Source: Toxorhynchites rutilus septentrionalis
Lineage: Eukaryota > Arthropoda > Insecta > Diptera > Culicidae
NCBI RefSeq assembly: GCF_029784135.1
Contig: NC_073746.1
Span: 183,401,983-183,465,982, forward strand
Length of the DNA: 64,000 nt
Reading direction: 5' to 3'
The first letter of the stretch is position 1, and each line of letters opens with the position of its first letter. Position numbers and translations under genes: made by a program. Under the pieces are notes generated by a model, which searched no databases, was not told the origin of the DNA, and saw only the letters and a list, made by a program, of their open reading frames with translations. This document shows positions 35,493 through 47,042 of this stretch, one piece after another.

Positions 35493-38400
35493 TGTTCGAT
35501 GCCCGGAGAAGATAACTGCAACATCTGTACGTTAGCTTTCCTCGCACATCGAATACAATCCCTTGTTCATCGAAATCGATGAACATGTCAAATGACAAGT
35601 CTGACGGAGGCCATACTAAACGTCATGGAGACCATAACGCTTCCGTTGAACTCAATATAAAAAGGCCTTCGAGACGACTCATCCTCCTCCTTTACCTCTC
35701 TGACGGCTGAAGACGTCATCCTTTGAATTATTTTGATTATTTTTAATAAAGTGAATTAGAAAGTAATGAAGTGAATTTACTTACCGGATAGTTATCGCGT
35801 AGTGCTACTATCTCCTACCATTGCCGCCTTGGTGTCCGCAGAAAGTGGAAAAAGGGTTACTTACCTGGTGACCACTCCGTTGTTCCCGCTTCGTTGTTCC
35901 CGCTCCGCTGCTCCCGCTCTGCTATCGCTATTGGTCCTTCGAACCGGATATCCGTCGAACTCCGGTTATCCATCTATATCTGGTTTGGACATCATCGGTA
36001 TCCTGCTCTGTGATTCGAACCACGTGTCTATACTGGTAAGGAACTACCACTTCGTCATCGCTTCTCGACTTCCTACTGGAACCTGGTCACTGTAGTCCAT
36101 CGCTCTGCGGCTTCTCGTTACATCGCTTGAATTTTATACAATACAAGGCACTTACATTGCCTTTACAAGGTAATTATAATTCCAATCACCATAACCTTTC
36201 CCCCTCGGGCTACGCGGTCTTGTGCTTTGCAGATTACTATCATCATCGTCGTCGTTTTTCGTCAGAATGTCCACCGAGCGTCGCATCAAGACCCTGAAAG
36301 CAAGGCAGAAGAGCCTTATCACATCGTTCGAACTCGCCGTGCATTTTGTAGAGGGATTTAAGGAAGACACCGATTGCCACGAAGTCCCCGTGAGGTTAGA
36401 ACACCTCATAACGATTTGGAATGATTTTAACACAGTCCAAGGAGAGCTAGAGACGCTGGATGATAGTCACATTGAGGCTCATCTGAAGGACCGTATCGCC
36501 TTCGAGACCGCATACTTCAAAGCAAAAGGGTTCCTTCTATCGGTGAATAAAGTAGCATCTACGCCTCCGTCTCCGAGTACTCAATCACATCTGCAAACCT
36601 TCTCTACGTCCCACGTGCGTCTGCCAGATATTAAACTACCTGTGTTTGATGGTGCCCTCGACCGCTGGCTTAATTTCCACGACCTGTTCATCTCTCTGGT
36701 TCATTCATCTCACGAGCTTTCAAACATACAAAAGTTTTATTATCTGCGTTCTTCGCTCACCGGGGAAGCTCTGAAATTGGTACAGACGATCGCGATTTCG
36801 GCCAACAACTACATGGTAGCTTGGAATCTCCTGCTAGACCACTATCAGAACACCACCAGGCTGAAACAATCGTACATAGACTCGCTCTTTGAATTTCCAT
36901 CGATTAAACGGGAATCAGCGACTGAACTTCACTCTTTGGTAGAAAACTTCGAAGCCACCGTGAAAATACTCAAGAAGCTCGGTGAGAAGACGGAATATTG
37001 GGATCTTATGCTCATTCGAATGTTGAGCATTCGACTCGACGCGACTACACGGAGAGATTGGGAAGAGTATTGCTCCACTAAGGACGTTGTCACGTTTCAG
37101 GATCTCACAGTCTTTATCCAACGTCGCGTTACCGTTCTGCAAACGATCGGTAAATCCCCAGAATCTTCAACAGCAAATCATACAAAGAAACCGGTTTCAC
37201 GGCCAGTCGCCAGCCACGGAGCAGCCCAGACCAATGTTAGAAAGTGCTTAGTGTGCTCCGACAATCATCCATTGTACATGTGCGCTACGTTTTTCAAAAT
37301 GTCACTCGACGATAAGGAAAAGGAGGTTCGCCGGCATCAGCTGTGTAGGAACTGCCTGCGTAAGGGCCATCATGCAAGAGACTGTTCGTCTTCGAGCACA
37401 TGCCGAAAATGCAGAGGTCATCACCACACACAACTCTGCTCTCAGTCAGGATCCAGTTCATTCAAGGCGAGCTCGGAATCATCTCCGCCCAAGGACAAAT
37501 CTACTCAGCCCGCAAACGATCAACAATCATCGCCATCGGTTTCGGCAGCGATCACGGAAATAGCCAGTCACGCTTCTGCTGAAGAGCGACCAAAATTAGT
37601 CTTGCTCGCTACTGCAGTCATACTTGTTGTCGATGACAACGGGCGAGAACATCCAGCCAAAGCTCTGCTCGACCCTGGCAGCGAATGCTCTTTCGTAACA
37701 GAATCGTTCTCTCAGCTGATCAAGGCACGGCGCCGAAAAGTTCATCTACCGATCTCCGGCATTGGCCAATCTGCTGCAAGGGCGCGCAGCATAGTTTTTA
37801 CCAACATCCGTTCAAGAGTTAGTGATTACAGTGCCTCTGTAGAACTTCTAGTCATGCCAAAGGTGACCATCGATTTGCCGTCATCATCTTTCGATGTGTC
37901 AACCTGGAAGATTCCTCCAAAAGTCCAGTTAGCGGATCCTGCTTTTTACAAAACCAGTCCCATCGATATCGTTCTGGGAGCTCAGCTATTTTTCGATCTT
38001 TTCAACACGAGCGACAGAATCGACCTCGGGCACAACCTTCCCGCCCTCGTCAGTTCAGTATTCGGATGGGTAGTCACTGGAAGAAGCGCACCCACTCAAT
38101 CGTCATCTCCCATAGTGGTTAACATCGCCACAGTCGCAGATTTACACCAGCTCGTGGAAAGATTTTGGTGTATTGAGGAAGACTCCAAGATGCCATGCCA
38201 CTCTATTGAGGAAGCCGCATGTGAGGAGCATTTCCAGAAAACGGTCACTCGGAACACTGAAGGCCGTTATATCGTTCGCTTACCGGTGAAGGAAACAATT
38301 CTCAACAACCTAGGTGACAACCGTCGTACAGCCATTCGACGATTTCGACTGCTCAAAAGTAAGCTAACTGCCAACGAGAACCTGCAAGGGCAGTACTGTG

Positions 38401-41400
38401 CATTTATGGATGAGTATCTTGCACTGCATCATATGGAACGCATCCAGGACTACCATCTCCCCCTCGAACGAGTTTACCATCTCCCACATCATGCAATAAT
38501 CAGGGAAGAAAGCACCACGACGAAAGTGCGCGTCGTCTTCGATGCCTCTTGCAGGACGACAAATGGACCATCGTTAAACGACGCCCTGATGGTTGGACCA
38601 ATCCTACAACAGGATCTACGTGCGATACTAATGCGCTCACGTGTGCATCCCGTTATGATTGTTGCAGACGCCAAGCAAATGTACCGCCAAATTTTAGTTG
38701 ATGCCCGCGACACATCCCTACAGCGTATTGTTTGGAGAAAAGTACCGGATGCCCCCTTGGAGACATTTGAACTCAATACCGTGACATACGGCACAGCCTG
38801 TGCCCCCTTTCTTGCCACACGGGTGTTGAAACAACTGGCAGATGACGAGCGAAATGGATTTCCCGAGGCTGCCGAGGTTCTGACTAACGACTTCTACGTC
38901 GACGATTTAATCTCCGGAGCAAATTCCATAGAAGATACCGTCAACCTCCGGAAACAGTTGGACACACTACTAAGTAGAGGTGGATTCCAATTACGGAAGT
39001 GGGCATCCAACGAACCCAACGCAGTTGCTGATGTTCCCGCAGAGAATTTAGCTATGCAACCAACATTGGAATTTGATCGCGATCAGTGCCTCAAAACACT
39101 TGGTCTGCACTGGGAACCTCTAACGGACCGTCTACGGTACAAGGTTCAACTCCCAGAAGAACATAACGATGAACCACCTACGAAACGAACTGCTTTATCC
39201 TATATCGCTCGATTATTTGACCCGCTGGGGCTTGTGGGCCCAGTGGTAACAACTGCTAAACTGTTTATGCAGTCTCTTTGGATGCTTCAAGACAACGGTA
39301 AGCCCTGGGGTTGGGACAAGGAGCTCCCATTATCCCTTCACGAACGTTGGCGATCATATAAACATCAGCTGCCTCTGCTGAACGAACTACGCATTGATCG
39401 TCACATCTGCTGCCCAGCACCCAGGAATGTGCAATTGCATATATTTTCAGATGCATCTGAAAGAGCGTATGGCGCATGTGCGTACATTCGATCAACGAAT
39501 CCAGACGGCAAGGTCAAAATTGCCTTACTCACATCCAGGTCGAAGGTCGCCCCGCTCAAACAGCAGAGCATTCCACGACTTGAGCTGTGTGGAGCGCTTA
39601 TAGCAGCAGAAATTCATCAGAAGGTAATCGTTGCTTTGCAACTTGAAATGCAGACTTTTTTCTGGGTCGATTCCACCACTGTACTCAGTTGGTTGAAATG
39701 TAATCCATCAACCTGGACGACCTTTGTGGCGAACAGAGTATCGAAGATACAATTGGCCACCGAGAACTGCAGCTGGAACCATGTTGCAGGTCAAGTAAAC
39801 CCTGCGGATATTCTTTCTCGCGGAGCCACCGCTGAAGCACTTCTGGGTAGCACTTTGTGGTGGAGTGGGCCGGTTTGGTTACAAATGGAACCTGATCAGT
39901 GGCCAATCGAACAACACAGCACTCCCCAAACTCATACCACTCTTCGAGAAACTAGAAGGGTACAAGTAGCAGCTCTCAACGTACATCACAACCCATCATT
40001 CATCGACGAATTTGTTGCAACATTTTCCAGCTATCAACGCATGCTACGGATCACTTCCTACTGTAGGCGCTTTCTTCGAAACTGTCGCCGTGAAACCAGA
40101 AAAACATTCATCAAGAACGAATCATTCCTCCAAGCAGAAGAGATCAAGGCATCAGAAGGCATTCTCATCGCTCTAATACAGCAGCAAACTTTTTCGCTCG
40201 AGTGGGCACAACTAAGTGAGAAACGACCACTTTCCACCAAATCAAGACTCCGTTGGTTCAGCCCGTTCATGTCCGACGAAGGCGTCATTCGTATTGGAGG
40301 TCGACTGAGCAATGCACAACAGTCATTTGACAGCAAGCATCAAATTCTGTTGCCAGCAAACCATCCGTTTTCGTTTCTCCTGGTGAAACAATTTCACGAA
40401 CGAAACCTCCATGCACATCCACAACTTCTTCTCACCCTTCTGCGCAACCGCTACTGGATCATAGGGGCCAGGAGCTTGGCGAGAAGGGTAGTCCACACCT
40501 GCGTCGCTTGCTTCAGAGCTCAACCAAAGAAACTGGAACAGTTTATGGGCGATTTACCTCGAACTCGTGTAACAGCATCCCGGCCATTCGCAGTAACAGG
40601 AGTTGACTACTGGGGACCATTACTTCTTCGACCAGTTAACCGACGATCAGCAGCAAGGAAGGCTTATGTAGCAGTTTTTGTGTGCTTTTGCACTAAAGCT
40701 GTGCATATCGAATTAGTGGTGGATCTAACTACAGCAAAGTTTATGCAAGCATTTCGACGATTCACTTCCCGCCGAGGATTTTGTTCGGAAATATACAGCG
40801 ACAACGGTCGTAACTTTGTTGGCGCCTCCAATGAACTGCGAAATTTCCTACGCAGCAGCAACTACAAACAAGCATTTGCCATCGAATGCACCAGCAACAA
40901 CATCAAATGGCACTCTAATCCGCCGAAGGCCTCCCATTTTGGCGGTTTATGGGAATCTGCCATTTCATCAGCTAAGAAGCATCTTTTTCGAGTCCTGGGG
41001 CAACACAAGCTAGACTACGACGACATGGAGACGTTATTAATCCAAATCGAAGGTTGCCTCAACTCCAGACCCATCATTCCTATCAGCGACGATCCGTCTG
41101 ACCTCCAGCCGCTCACACCGGGACACTTCCTACTTGGATCGCCCTTGAAAGCAGTTCCGGACGTGGATTTATCATCCATTCCGTTCAACCGACTCCACCG
41201 TTGGCAACAGGTTCAAAAAATCGTGCAGGACGTGTGGAAACGATGGAGCTCTGAGTACTTATCATCGCTGCAACCGCGCACAAAATGGCTAAAGCCTCCG
41301 GTTGTTATTGAAAAGGGTAGGCTGGTGATACTTCGTGACGAAAATTCTCCACCCACGCACTGGCCTACAGCACGAATCACGGATCTACACCCTGGAGCGG

Positions 41401-42195
41401 ATGAGATCACACGGTGACAGTGCAAACTTCAGACGGGCAGTACAAGAGACCCGTTTCTAAAATTTGCCTGCTTCCTTTGCCATCAACTGCGACTACGACA
41501 GCAGGAGATTTTCAAAAATGTTCGGAAACTGATACAACAACATCTAGCAGTACGACCGTCGAGACAAACCTGCAATAACATTACACCAGACACATATTAT
41601 GTCTGGATCAGCCATCATCAATTGCTTTTCGGATGACGTATGACTATCAACACCCGCAGCATAAAATCGACTACGTTACCAACTACTACGAGGCAACCAA
41701 CCAGCGTTCTTATGTCTACGAATACCGTCAGAAAGCGCGTTTCTGAAGGGGCCAGCATGTTCGATGCCCGGAGAAGATAACTGCAACATCTGTACGTTAG
41801 CTTTCCTCGCACATCGAATACAATCCCTTGTTCATCGAAATCGATGAACATGTCAAATGACAAGTCTGACGGAGGCCATACTAAACGTCATGGAGACCAT
41901 AACGCTTCCGTTGAACTCAATATAAAAAGGCCTTCGAGACGACTCATCCTCCTCCTTTACCTCTCTGACGGCTGAAGACGTCAGCCTTTGAATTATTTTG
42001 ATTATTTTTAATAAAGTGAATTAGAAAGTAATTAAGTGAATTTACTTACCGGATAGTTATCGCGTAGTGCTACTATTTCCTACCATTGCCGCCTTGGTGT
42101 CCGCAGAAAGTGGAAAAAGGGTTACTTACCTGGTGACCACTCCGTTGTTCCCGCTTCGTTGTTCCCGCTCCGCTGCTCCCGCTCTGCTATCGCTA
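35493..42195 (+). mobile_element. BEL/Pao LTR retrotransposon BEL-B, complete and recent
   Basis: LTRs of 438 bp lie at 35493-35930 and 41758-42195, starting TGTTCGATGCC. They differ at about three sites by eye (for example near 35719/41985, 35767/42033 and 35810/42077). AACAC is duplicated on both sides (35488-35492, 42196-42200). The U3 has a TATA-like 'tataaaaagg' (about 35658). A primer-binding-site candidate beginning TGGTCCTTCGAACC starts at 35932, one base after the LTR, and a purine-rich tract ending aaggggccagca abuts the 3' LTR. One long gag-pol frame fills the interior. All structural parts for retrotransposition are present, apart from the coding defects noted for the polyprotein. 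Confidence 0.93.
36267..41417 (+). CDS. BEL-B Gag-Pol polyprotein (gag, protease, RT, RNase H, integrase)
   Basis: I place the start at the ATG at 36267, residue 16 of a longer open frame, because the sequence before it looks like non-coding leader. Domains in order: a coiled-coil/gag region with 'LPVFDGALDRWLNFHDLF' (~residue 130); zinc knuckles CRNCLRKGHHARDC and CRKCRGHHHTQLC (~360-390); an aspartic protease box reading LLDPGSE (~470) where DSG is usual; RT with 'VRVVFDASC', 'YGTACAPFLATR' and the YVDD box (~885); RNase H with 'FSDASERAYGAC' and 'WVDSTTVLSWL'; an HHCC integrase zinc domain; and a catalytic D-D-E ('GVDYWGP', 'YSDNGRNFVG', 'GLWESAISSA'). The frame stops at 41417 within the conserved C-terminal 'HPGADEITR' segment. 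The next ~55 codons continue in another frame (to about 41575), so a small deletion truncates the C-terminus. Confidence 0.9.
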   Translation: MSTERRIKTLKARQKSLITSFELAVHFVEGFKEDTDCHEVPVRLEHLITIWNDFNTVQGELETLDDSHIEAHLKDRIAFETAYFKAKGFLLSVNKVASTPPSPSTQSHLQTFSTSHVRLPDIKLPVFDGALDRWLNFHDLFISLVHSSHELSNIQKFYYLRSSLTGEALKLVQTIAISANNYMVAWNLLLDHYQNTTRLKQSYIDSLFEFPSIKRESATELHSLVENFEATVKILKKLGEKTEYWDLMLIRMLSIRLDATTRRDWEEYCSTKDVVTFQDLTVFIQRRVTVLQTIGKSPESSTANHTKKPVSRPVASHGAAQTNVRKCLVCSDNHPLYMCATFFKMSLDDKEKEVRRHQLCRNCLRKGHHARDCSSSSTCRKCRGHHHTQLCSQSGSSSFKASSESSPPKDKSTQPANDQQSSPSVSAAITEIASHASAEERPKLVLLATAVILVVDDNGREHPAKALLDPGSECSFVTESFSQLIKARRRKVHLPISGIGQSAARARSIVFTNIRSRVSDYSASVELLVMPKVTIDLPSSSFDVSTWKIPPKVQLADPAFYKTSPIDIVLGAQLFFDLFNTSDRIDLGHNLPALVSSVFGWVVTGRSAPTQSSSPIVVNIATVADLHQLVERFWCIEEDSKMPCHSIEEAACEEHFQKTVTRNTEGRYIVRLPVKETILNNLGDNRRTAIRRFRLLKSKLTANENLQGQYCAFMDEYLALHHMERIQDYHLPLERVYHLPHHAIIREESTTTKVRVVFDASCRTTNGPSLNDALMVGPILQQDLRAILMRSRVHPVMIVADAKQMYRQILVDARDTSLQRIVWRKVPDAPLETFELNTVTYGTACAPFLATRVLKQLADDERNGFPEAAEVLTNDFYVDDLISGANSIEDTVNLRKQLDTLLSRGGFQLRKWASNEPNAVADVPAENLAMQPTLEFDRDQCLKTLGLHWEPLTDRLRYKVQLPEEHNDEPPTKRTALSYIARLFDPLGLVGPVVTTAKLFMQSLWMLQDNGKPWGWDKELPLSLHERWRSYKHQLPLLNELRIDRHICCPAPRNVQLHIFSDASERAYGACAYIRSTNPDGKVKIALLTSRSKVAPLKQQSIPRLELCGALIAAEIHQKVIVALQLEMQTFFWVDSTTVLSWLKCNPSTWTTFVANRVSKIQLATENCSWNHVAGQVNPADILSRGATAEALLGSTLWWSGPVWLQMEPDQWPIEQHSTPQTHTTLRETRRVQVAALNVHHNPSFIDEFVATFSSYQRMLRITSYCRRFLRNCRRETRKTFIKNESFLQAEEIKASEGILIALIQQQTFSLEWAQLSEKRPLSTKSRLRWFSPFMSDEGVIRIGGRLSNAQQSFDSKHQILLPANHPFSFLLVKQFHERNLHAHPQLLLTLLRNRYWIIGARSLARRVVHTCVACFRAQPKKLEQFMGDLPRTRVTASRPFAVTGVDYWGPLLLRPVNRRSAARKAYVAVFVCFCTKAVHIELVVDLTTAKFMQAFRRFTSRRGFCSEIYSDNGRNFVGASNELRNFLRSSNYKQAFAIECTSNNIKWHSNPPKASHFGGLWESAISSAKKHLFRVLGQHKLDYDDMETLLIQIEGCLNSRPIIPISDDPSDLQPLTPGHFLLGSPLKAVPDVDLSSIPFNRLHRWQQVQKIVQDVWKRWSSEYLSSLQPRTKWLKPPVVIEKGRLVILRDENSPPTHWPTARITDLHPGADEITR

Positions 42196-42659
42196 AACAC
42201 ATATTTAAAAATTAAAATTATGAATGAAAATTAACATTTTCTTATGAAATATGTTCTTAATGAGTTACACGTTACACGTTCTTTTGTAAGTGATGAAAAC
42301 CCCCTGAACAAGAATTGTGTTTGTCAATAATTTTATATTACAATGATGAGTTTTAATGACAATATCAAGAAAATTATACAAAAATGGTTAAGTAAGAATC
42401 AGTATTACGAGTTTTAACTGATCACATAATATAAAGTAAAAATTTTCATTAAAAATTTGAACAATTTAACTGTCTTAAGGTCTGATATTCTCATAGAGAA
42501 TGATTTACTTTCCCAAACCGGTGTCTGTACCAGACGTCAACACAATACTACTGTCATCGCGTATAATGCTTATCCGGTCACCGGACATTACAGTCGCAGT
42601 GGACGGCTGTATCACGGCGCCGTGAAGAGGTTGGTACGATCGAAATTTGCCATTTGGGA
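42196..42659. repeat. Helitron-like body fragment
   Basis: Phrases shared with the repeats at 24.2-25.0 kb include 'aaattatgaatgaa', 'agtgatgaaaa', 'aattgtgt' followed by 'aattttatatt', and 'tctgatattctcatagagaa'. It ends near the right TIR arm of the TTA-flanked element, and no CTRR end is visible. No gene is supported. Confidence 0.4.
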
Positions 42660-42701
42660 TTCTAACCGGTCCGGCGGAAACCGGATAATGTGTAATCGCC
42701 C

Positions 42702-42924
42702 TTAGTCCGAACCTTGTACATTTTAGTGGCGACGAGGAAAAAGAAAAGCCACTACGCGAGTGCAAAAAGTGCTGGTCATGATAAAAAAATATAGTGTTGC
42801 ATGCAGTGTGTATTGTGCGAGCCTCGCCCTCGCGAGTTATCGCCGAAACAAAGGAGGATTTTTTCTCCGGCGGTGGTTCTATTCGCTATTGTTGCGACCG
42901 CTCTAGTTGTTAGCAAGCAAGGTA
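42702..42924 (+). other. Possible Gypsy primer-binding site and leader
   Basis: TGGCGACGAGG at 42727-42737 has the form of the primer-binding site used by several insect Gypsy lineages. It is followed by about 190 bp of non-coding, CG-rich leader-like sequence that stops abruptly at 42925, where a copied gag segment begins. No LTR pair or gypsy coding sequence was seen, so this is a fragment at best. Confidence 0.3.
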
Positions 42925-43190
42925 GAAGCAAGAAAAGCGGTTAGCAATTTTCTATTGCACCCATCAAACGTAGGAAAAATCATTTCATCTCTCCGTATGC
43001 TGTACGGACGACAAGACGCAATACTTGGTAAATTACTGAATGATATTCGAAACATCCCCACACCCAAACCGGAGAACCTTGAGCCTGAAGTTTTGGATTG
43101 GTAGTATGCAACCTTTGTGCACATTTGGTATACTTCCCTGGGCATAAACCGAAGGAATGTTACATTTTCAAAGAAAAGAATTTAGTAGAT
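42925..43190 (+). repeat. 266-bp duplicate of the BEL gag relic at 33086-33351
   Basis: This segment matches 33086-33351 over its full 266 bp with about two differences (near 33269/43108 and 33339/43178). It encodes the gag piece containing 'ISSLRMLYGRQDAILGKLLN' and its stop. Its right edge abuts the satellite at 43191 exactly, and its left edge follows the leader-like segment. It is a recent segmental copy, not an independent gene. Confidence 0.85.
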
Positions 43191-46100
43191 TCTCTGCCAC
43201 CGGACTGAACAGTGGCAATCCCAGTTATTTTCTGCCACCGGACTGAACAGAGCATCGCATCGCATCGCATCGCATTCCCCAGGCAGCTTGGATTTGGTGG
43301 CTATGTTGGGGAAACCGTGCCAATCAAAACGGGGTTGATAGGGCGTTTAGATAACTATATTTTCTCTTTAAATCCCATTTCTTCTCTGCCACCGGACCAC
43401 CGGAGAATCCCATTTATTTTCTGCCACCGGACTGAACAGAGGCAATCCCATTTCTTTTCTGCCATCGGACTGAACAGTGGTTTATTAGCCGGTGCCCGCT
43501 CGGAAATTAATTTAGTTGCATTTGCAATGTGATAGGAAAATAGTTTCTCTCGCTCGCTCGCCTAAATACTACGTTCTTCTCTCTCAATCTCATTTCTTCT
43601 CTGCCACCGGACTGAACAGTGGCAATCCCATTTATTTTCTGCCATCGGACTGAACAGAGGTAATCCCATTTCTTTTCTGCCATCGGACTGAACAGTGAAC
43701 AGTAATTTAATAGCAATTGCAATGTGATAGGAGAACAGTTTCTCTCACTCGCTCCCCTGAATACTATGTTCTTCTCTTTCAATCCCATTTCTTCTCTGCC
43801 ACCGGACTGAACAGTGGCAATCCCATTTATTTTCTGCCACCGGACTGAACAGAGGCAATTCCATTTCTTTTCTGCCACCGGACTGAACAGTGGCAATCCC
43901 ATTTATTTTCTGCCACCGGACTGATCAGAGGCAATCCCATTTCTTTTCTGCCATCGGACTGAACAGTGGTTTATTAGCCGGTGCCCGCTCGGAAATTAAT
44001 TTAGTTGCATTTGCAATGTGATAGGAAAATAGTTTCTCTCGCTCGCTCGCCTAAACACTGTGTTCTTCTCTCTCAATCCCATTTCTTCTCTGCCACCGGA
44101 CTGAACAGTGGCAATCCCATTTATTTTCTGCCACCGGACTAACAGAGCATCGCATCGCATCGCATCGCATCGCATCACATCGCATCGCATCGCATCGCAT
44201 CACATCGCATCGCATCGCATTCCCCAGGCAGCTTGGTTTTGATGGCTATGTTGGGGAAACCGTGCCAATCAAAACGGGGTTGATAGGGCGTTTAGATAAC
44301 TATATTTTCTCTTTCAATCCCATTTCTTCTCTGCCACCGGACTGAACAGTGGCAATCCCATTTGTATCGCATCGCATCGCATTCCCCAGGCAGCTTGGTT
44401 TTGATGGCTATGTTGGGGAAACTGTGCCAATCAAAACGGGGTTGATAGGGCGTTTAGATAACTATATTTTCTCTTTCAATCCCATTTCTTTCTACCACCG
44501 GACTGAACAGTGGCAATCCCATTTATTTTCTGCCACCGGACTGAACAGAGGCAATCCCATTTCTTTTCTGCCATCGGACTGAACAGTGGTTTATTAGCCG
44601 GTGCCCGCTCGGAAATTAATTTAGTTGCATTTGCAATGTGATAGGAAAATAGTTTCTCTCGCTCGCTCGCCTAAAAACTATGTTCTTCTCTCTCAATCCC
44701 ATTTCTTCTCTGCCACCGGACTGAACAGTGGCAATCCCATTTATTTTCTGCCACCGGACTGAACAGAGCATCGCATCGCATCGCATCGCATCGCATCGTA
44801 TCGCATCGCATCGCATCGCATTCCCCAGGCAGCTTGGTTTTGATGGCTATGTTGGGGAAACCGTGCCAATCAAAACGGGGTTGATAGGGCGTTTAGATAA
44901 CTATATTTTCTCTTTCAATCCCATTTCTTCTCTGCCACCGGACTGAACAGTGGCAATCCCATTTATTTTCTGCCGTCGGACTGAACAGAGGCAATCCCAT
45001 TTCTTTTCTGCCATCGGACTGTACAGTGGTTTATTAGCCGGTGCCCGCTTGGAAATTAATTTAGTTGCATTTGTAATGTGATAGGAAAATAGTTTCTCTC
45101 GCTCGCTCGCCTAAATACTATGTTCTTCTCTCTCAATCTCATTTCTTCTCTGCCACCGGACTGAACAGTGGCAATCCCATTTATTTTCTGCCATCGGACT
45201 GAACAGAGGCAATCCCATTTCTTTTCTGCCATCGGACTGAACAGTGAACAGTAATTTAATAGCAATTGCAATGTGATAGGAGCACAGTTTCTCTCACTCG
45301 CTCCCCTGAATACTATGTTCTTCTCTTTCAATCCCATTTCTTCTCTGCCACCGGACTGAACAGTGGCAATCCCATTTATTTTCTGCCACCGGACTGAACA
45401 GAGGCAATCCCATTTCTTTTCTGCCACCGGACTGAACAGTGGCAATCCCATTTATTTTCTGCCACCGGACTGAACAGAGGCAATCCCATTTCTTTTTTGC
45501 CATCGGACTGAACAGTGGTTTATTAGCCGGTGCCCGCTCGGAAATTAATTTAGTTGCATTTGCAATGTGATAGGAAAATAGTTTCTCTCGCTCGCTCGCC
45601 TAAACACTATGTTCTTCTCTCTCAATCCCATTTCTTCTCTACCACCGGACTGAACAGTGGCAATCCCATTTATTTTCTGCCACCGGACTGAACATCGCAT
45701 CGCATCGCATCGCATCGCATCGCATCGCATCGCATCGCATCGCATTCCCCAGGCAGCTTGGTTTTGATGGCTATGTTGGGGAAACCGTGCCAATCAAAAC
45801 GGGGTTGATAGGGCGTTTAGATAACTATATTTTCTCTTTCAATCCCATTTCTTCTCTGCCACCGGACTGAACAGTGGCAATCCCATTTATTTTCTGCCGT
45901 CGGACTGAACAGAGGCAATCCCATTTCTTTTCTGCCATCGGACTGTACAGTGGTTTATTAGCCGGTGCCCGCTTGGAAATTAATTTAGTTGCATTTGCAA
46001 TGTGATAGGAAAATAGTTTCTCTCGCTCGCTCGCCTAAATACTATGTTCTTCTCTCTCAATCTCATTTCTTCTCTGCCGCCGGACTGAACAGTGGCAATC

Positions 46101-47042
46101 CCATTTATTTTCTGCCATCGGACTGAACAGAGGCAATCCCATTTCTTTTCTGCCATCGGACTGAACAGTGAACAGTAATTTAATAGCAATTGCAATGTGA
46201 TAAGAGCACAGTTTCTCTCACTCGCTCCCCTGAATACTATGTTCTTCTCTTTCAATCCCATTTCTTCTCTGCCACCGGACTGAACAGTGGCAATCCCATT
46301 TATTTTCTGCCGTCGGACTGAACAGAGGCAATCCCATTTCTTTTCTGCCATCGGACTGAACAGTGGTTTATTAGCCGGTGCCCGCTTGGAAATTAATTTA
46401 GTTGCATTTGCAATGTGATAGGAAAATAGTTTCTCTCGCTCGCTCGCGTTTCTTCTCTCTCAATCTCATTTCTTCTCTGCCACCGGACTGAACAGTGGCA
46501 ATCCCATTTATTTTCTGCCATCGGACTGAACAGAGGCAATCCCATTTCTTTTCTGCCATCGGACTGAACAGTGAACAGTAATTTAATAGCAATTGCAATG
46601 TGATAGGAGCACAGTTTCTCTCACTCGCTACCCTGAATACTATGTTCTTCTCTTTCAATCCCATTTCTTCTCTGCCACCGGACTGAACAGTGGCAATCCC
46701 ATTTATTTTCTGCCACCGGACTAACAGAGCATCGCATCGCATCGCATCGCATCGCATCGCATCGCATCGCATCGCATCGCATCACATCGCATCGCATCGC
46801 ATCGCATCGCATCGCATCGCATCGCATCGCATCGCATCGCATCGCATCGCATCGCATCGCATCACATCGCATCGCATCGCATCGCATCGCATCGCATTCC
46901 CCAGGCAGCTTGGTTTTGATGGCTATGTTGGGGAAACCGTGCCAATCAAAACGGGGTTGATAGGGCGTTTAGATAACTATATTTTCTCTTTCAATCCCAT
47001 TTCTTCTCTGCCACCGGACTGAACAGTGGCAATCCCATTTAT
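43191..47042. repeat. Complex satellite block 1
   Basis: Four modules alternate: (A) a 38-bp unit with core CCACCGGACTGAACAG followed by ggcaatcccattt; (B) a ~200-bp unit containing gccggtgcccgctcgg, caatgtgatagg and ctcgctcgctcg; (C) pentamer arrays (GCATC)n; and (D) a ~110-bp unit starting cattccccaggcagcttgg and ending ataactatattttctctt. Pentamer arrays lie at 44147-44220, 44768-44821, 45693-45745 and 46729-46896. The order C then D is invariant. Long open frames arise in several phases because a 5-bp repeat without stops translates as a 5-residue period; they are not genes. Confidence 0.9.

Larger units (their letters stand above)
33767..42701. mobile_element. TIR element with TTA target duplications (PIF/Harbinger-like), enclosing BEL-B
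   Basis: The left arm 33767-33808 (GGGCGATTACACATTATCCG, then gtttcagccggaccggtt) is mirrored by the right arm 42660-42701 with one or two differences. TTA lies directly outside both ends (33764-33766 and 42702-42704). A 3-bp TTA/TWA duplication with G-rich TIRs is characteristic of the PIF/Harbinger superfamily. No transposase or Myb-like gene is evident. The ~9-kb span contains BEL-B (6.7 kb), a gene relic (34.65-35.26 kb) and a Helitron-like fragment (42.2-42.5 kb). Whether the gene relic was captured or was there through earlier events is not clear. Confidence 0.65.
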
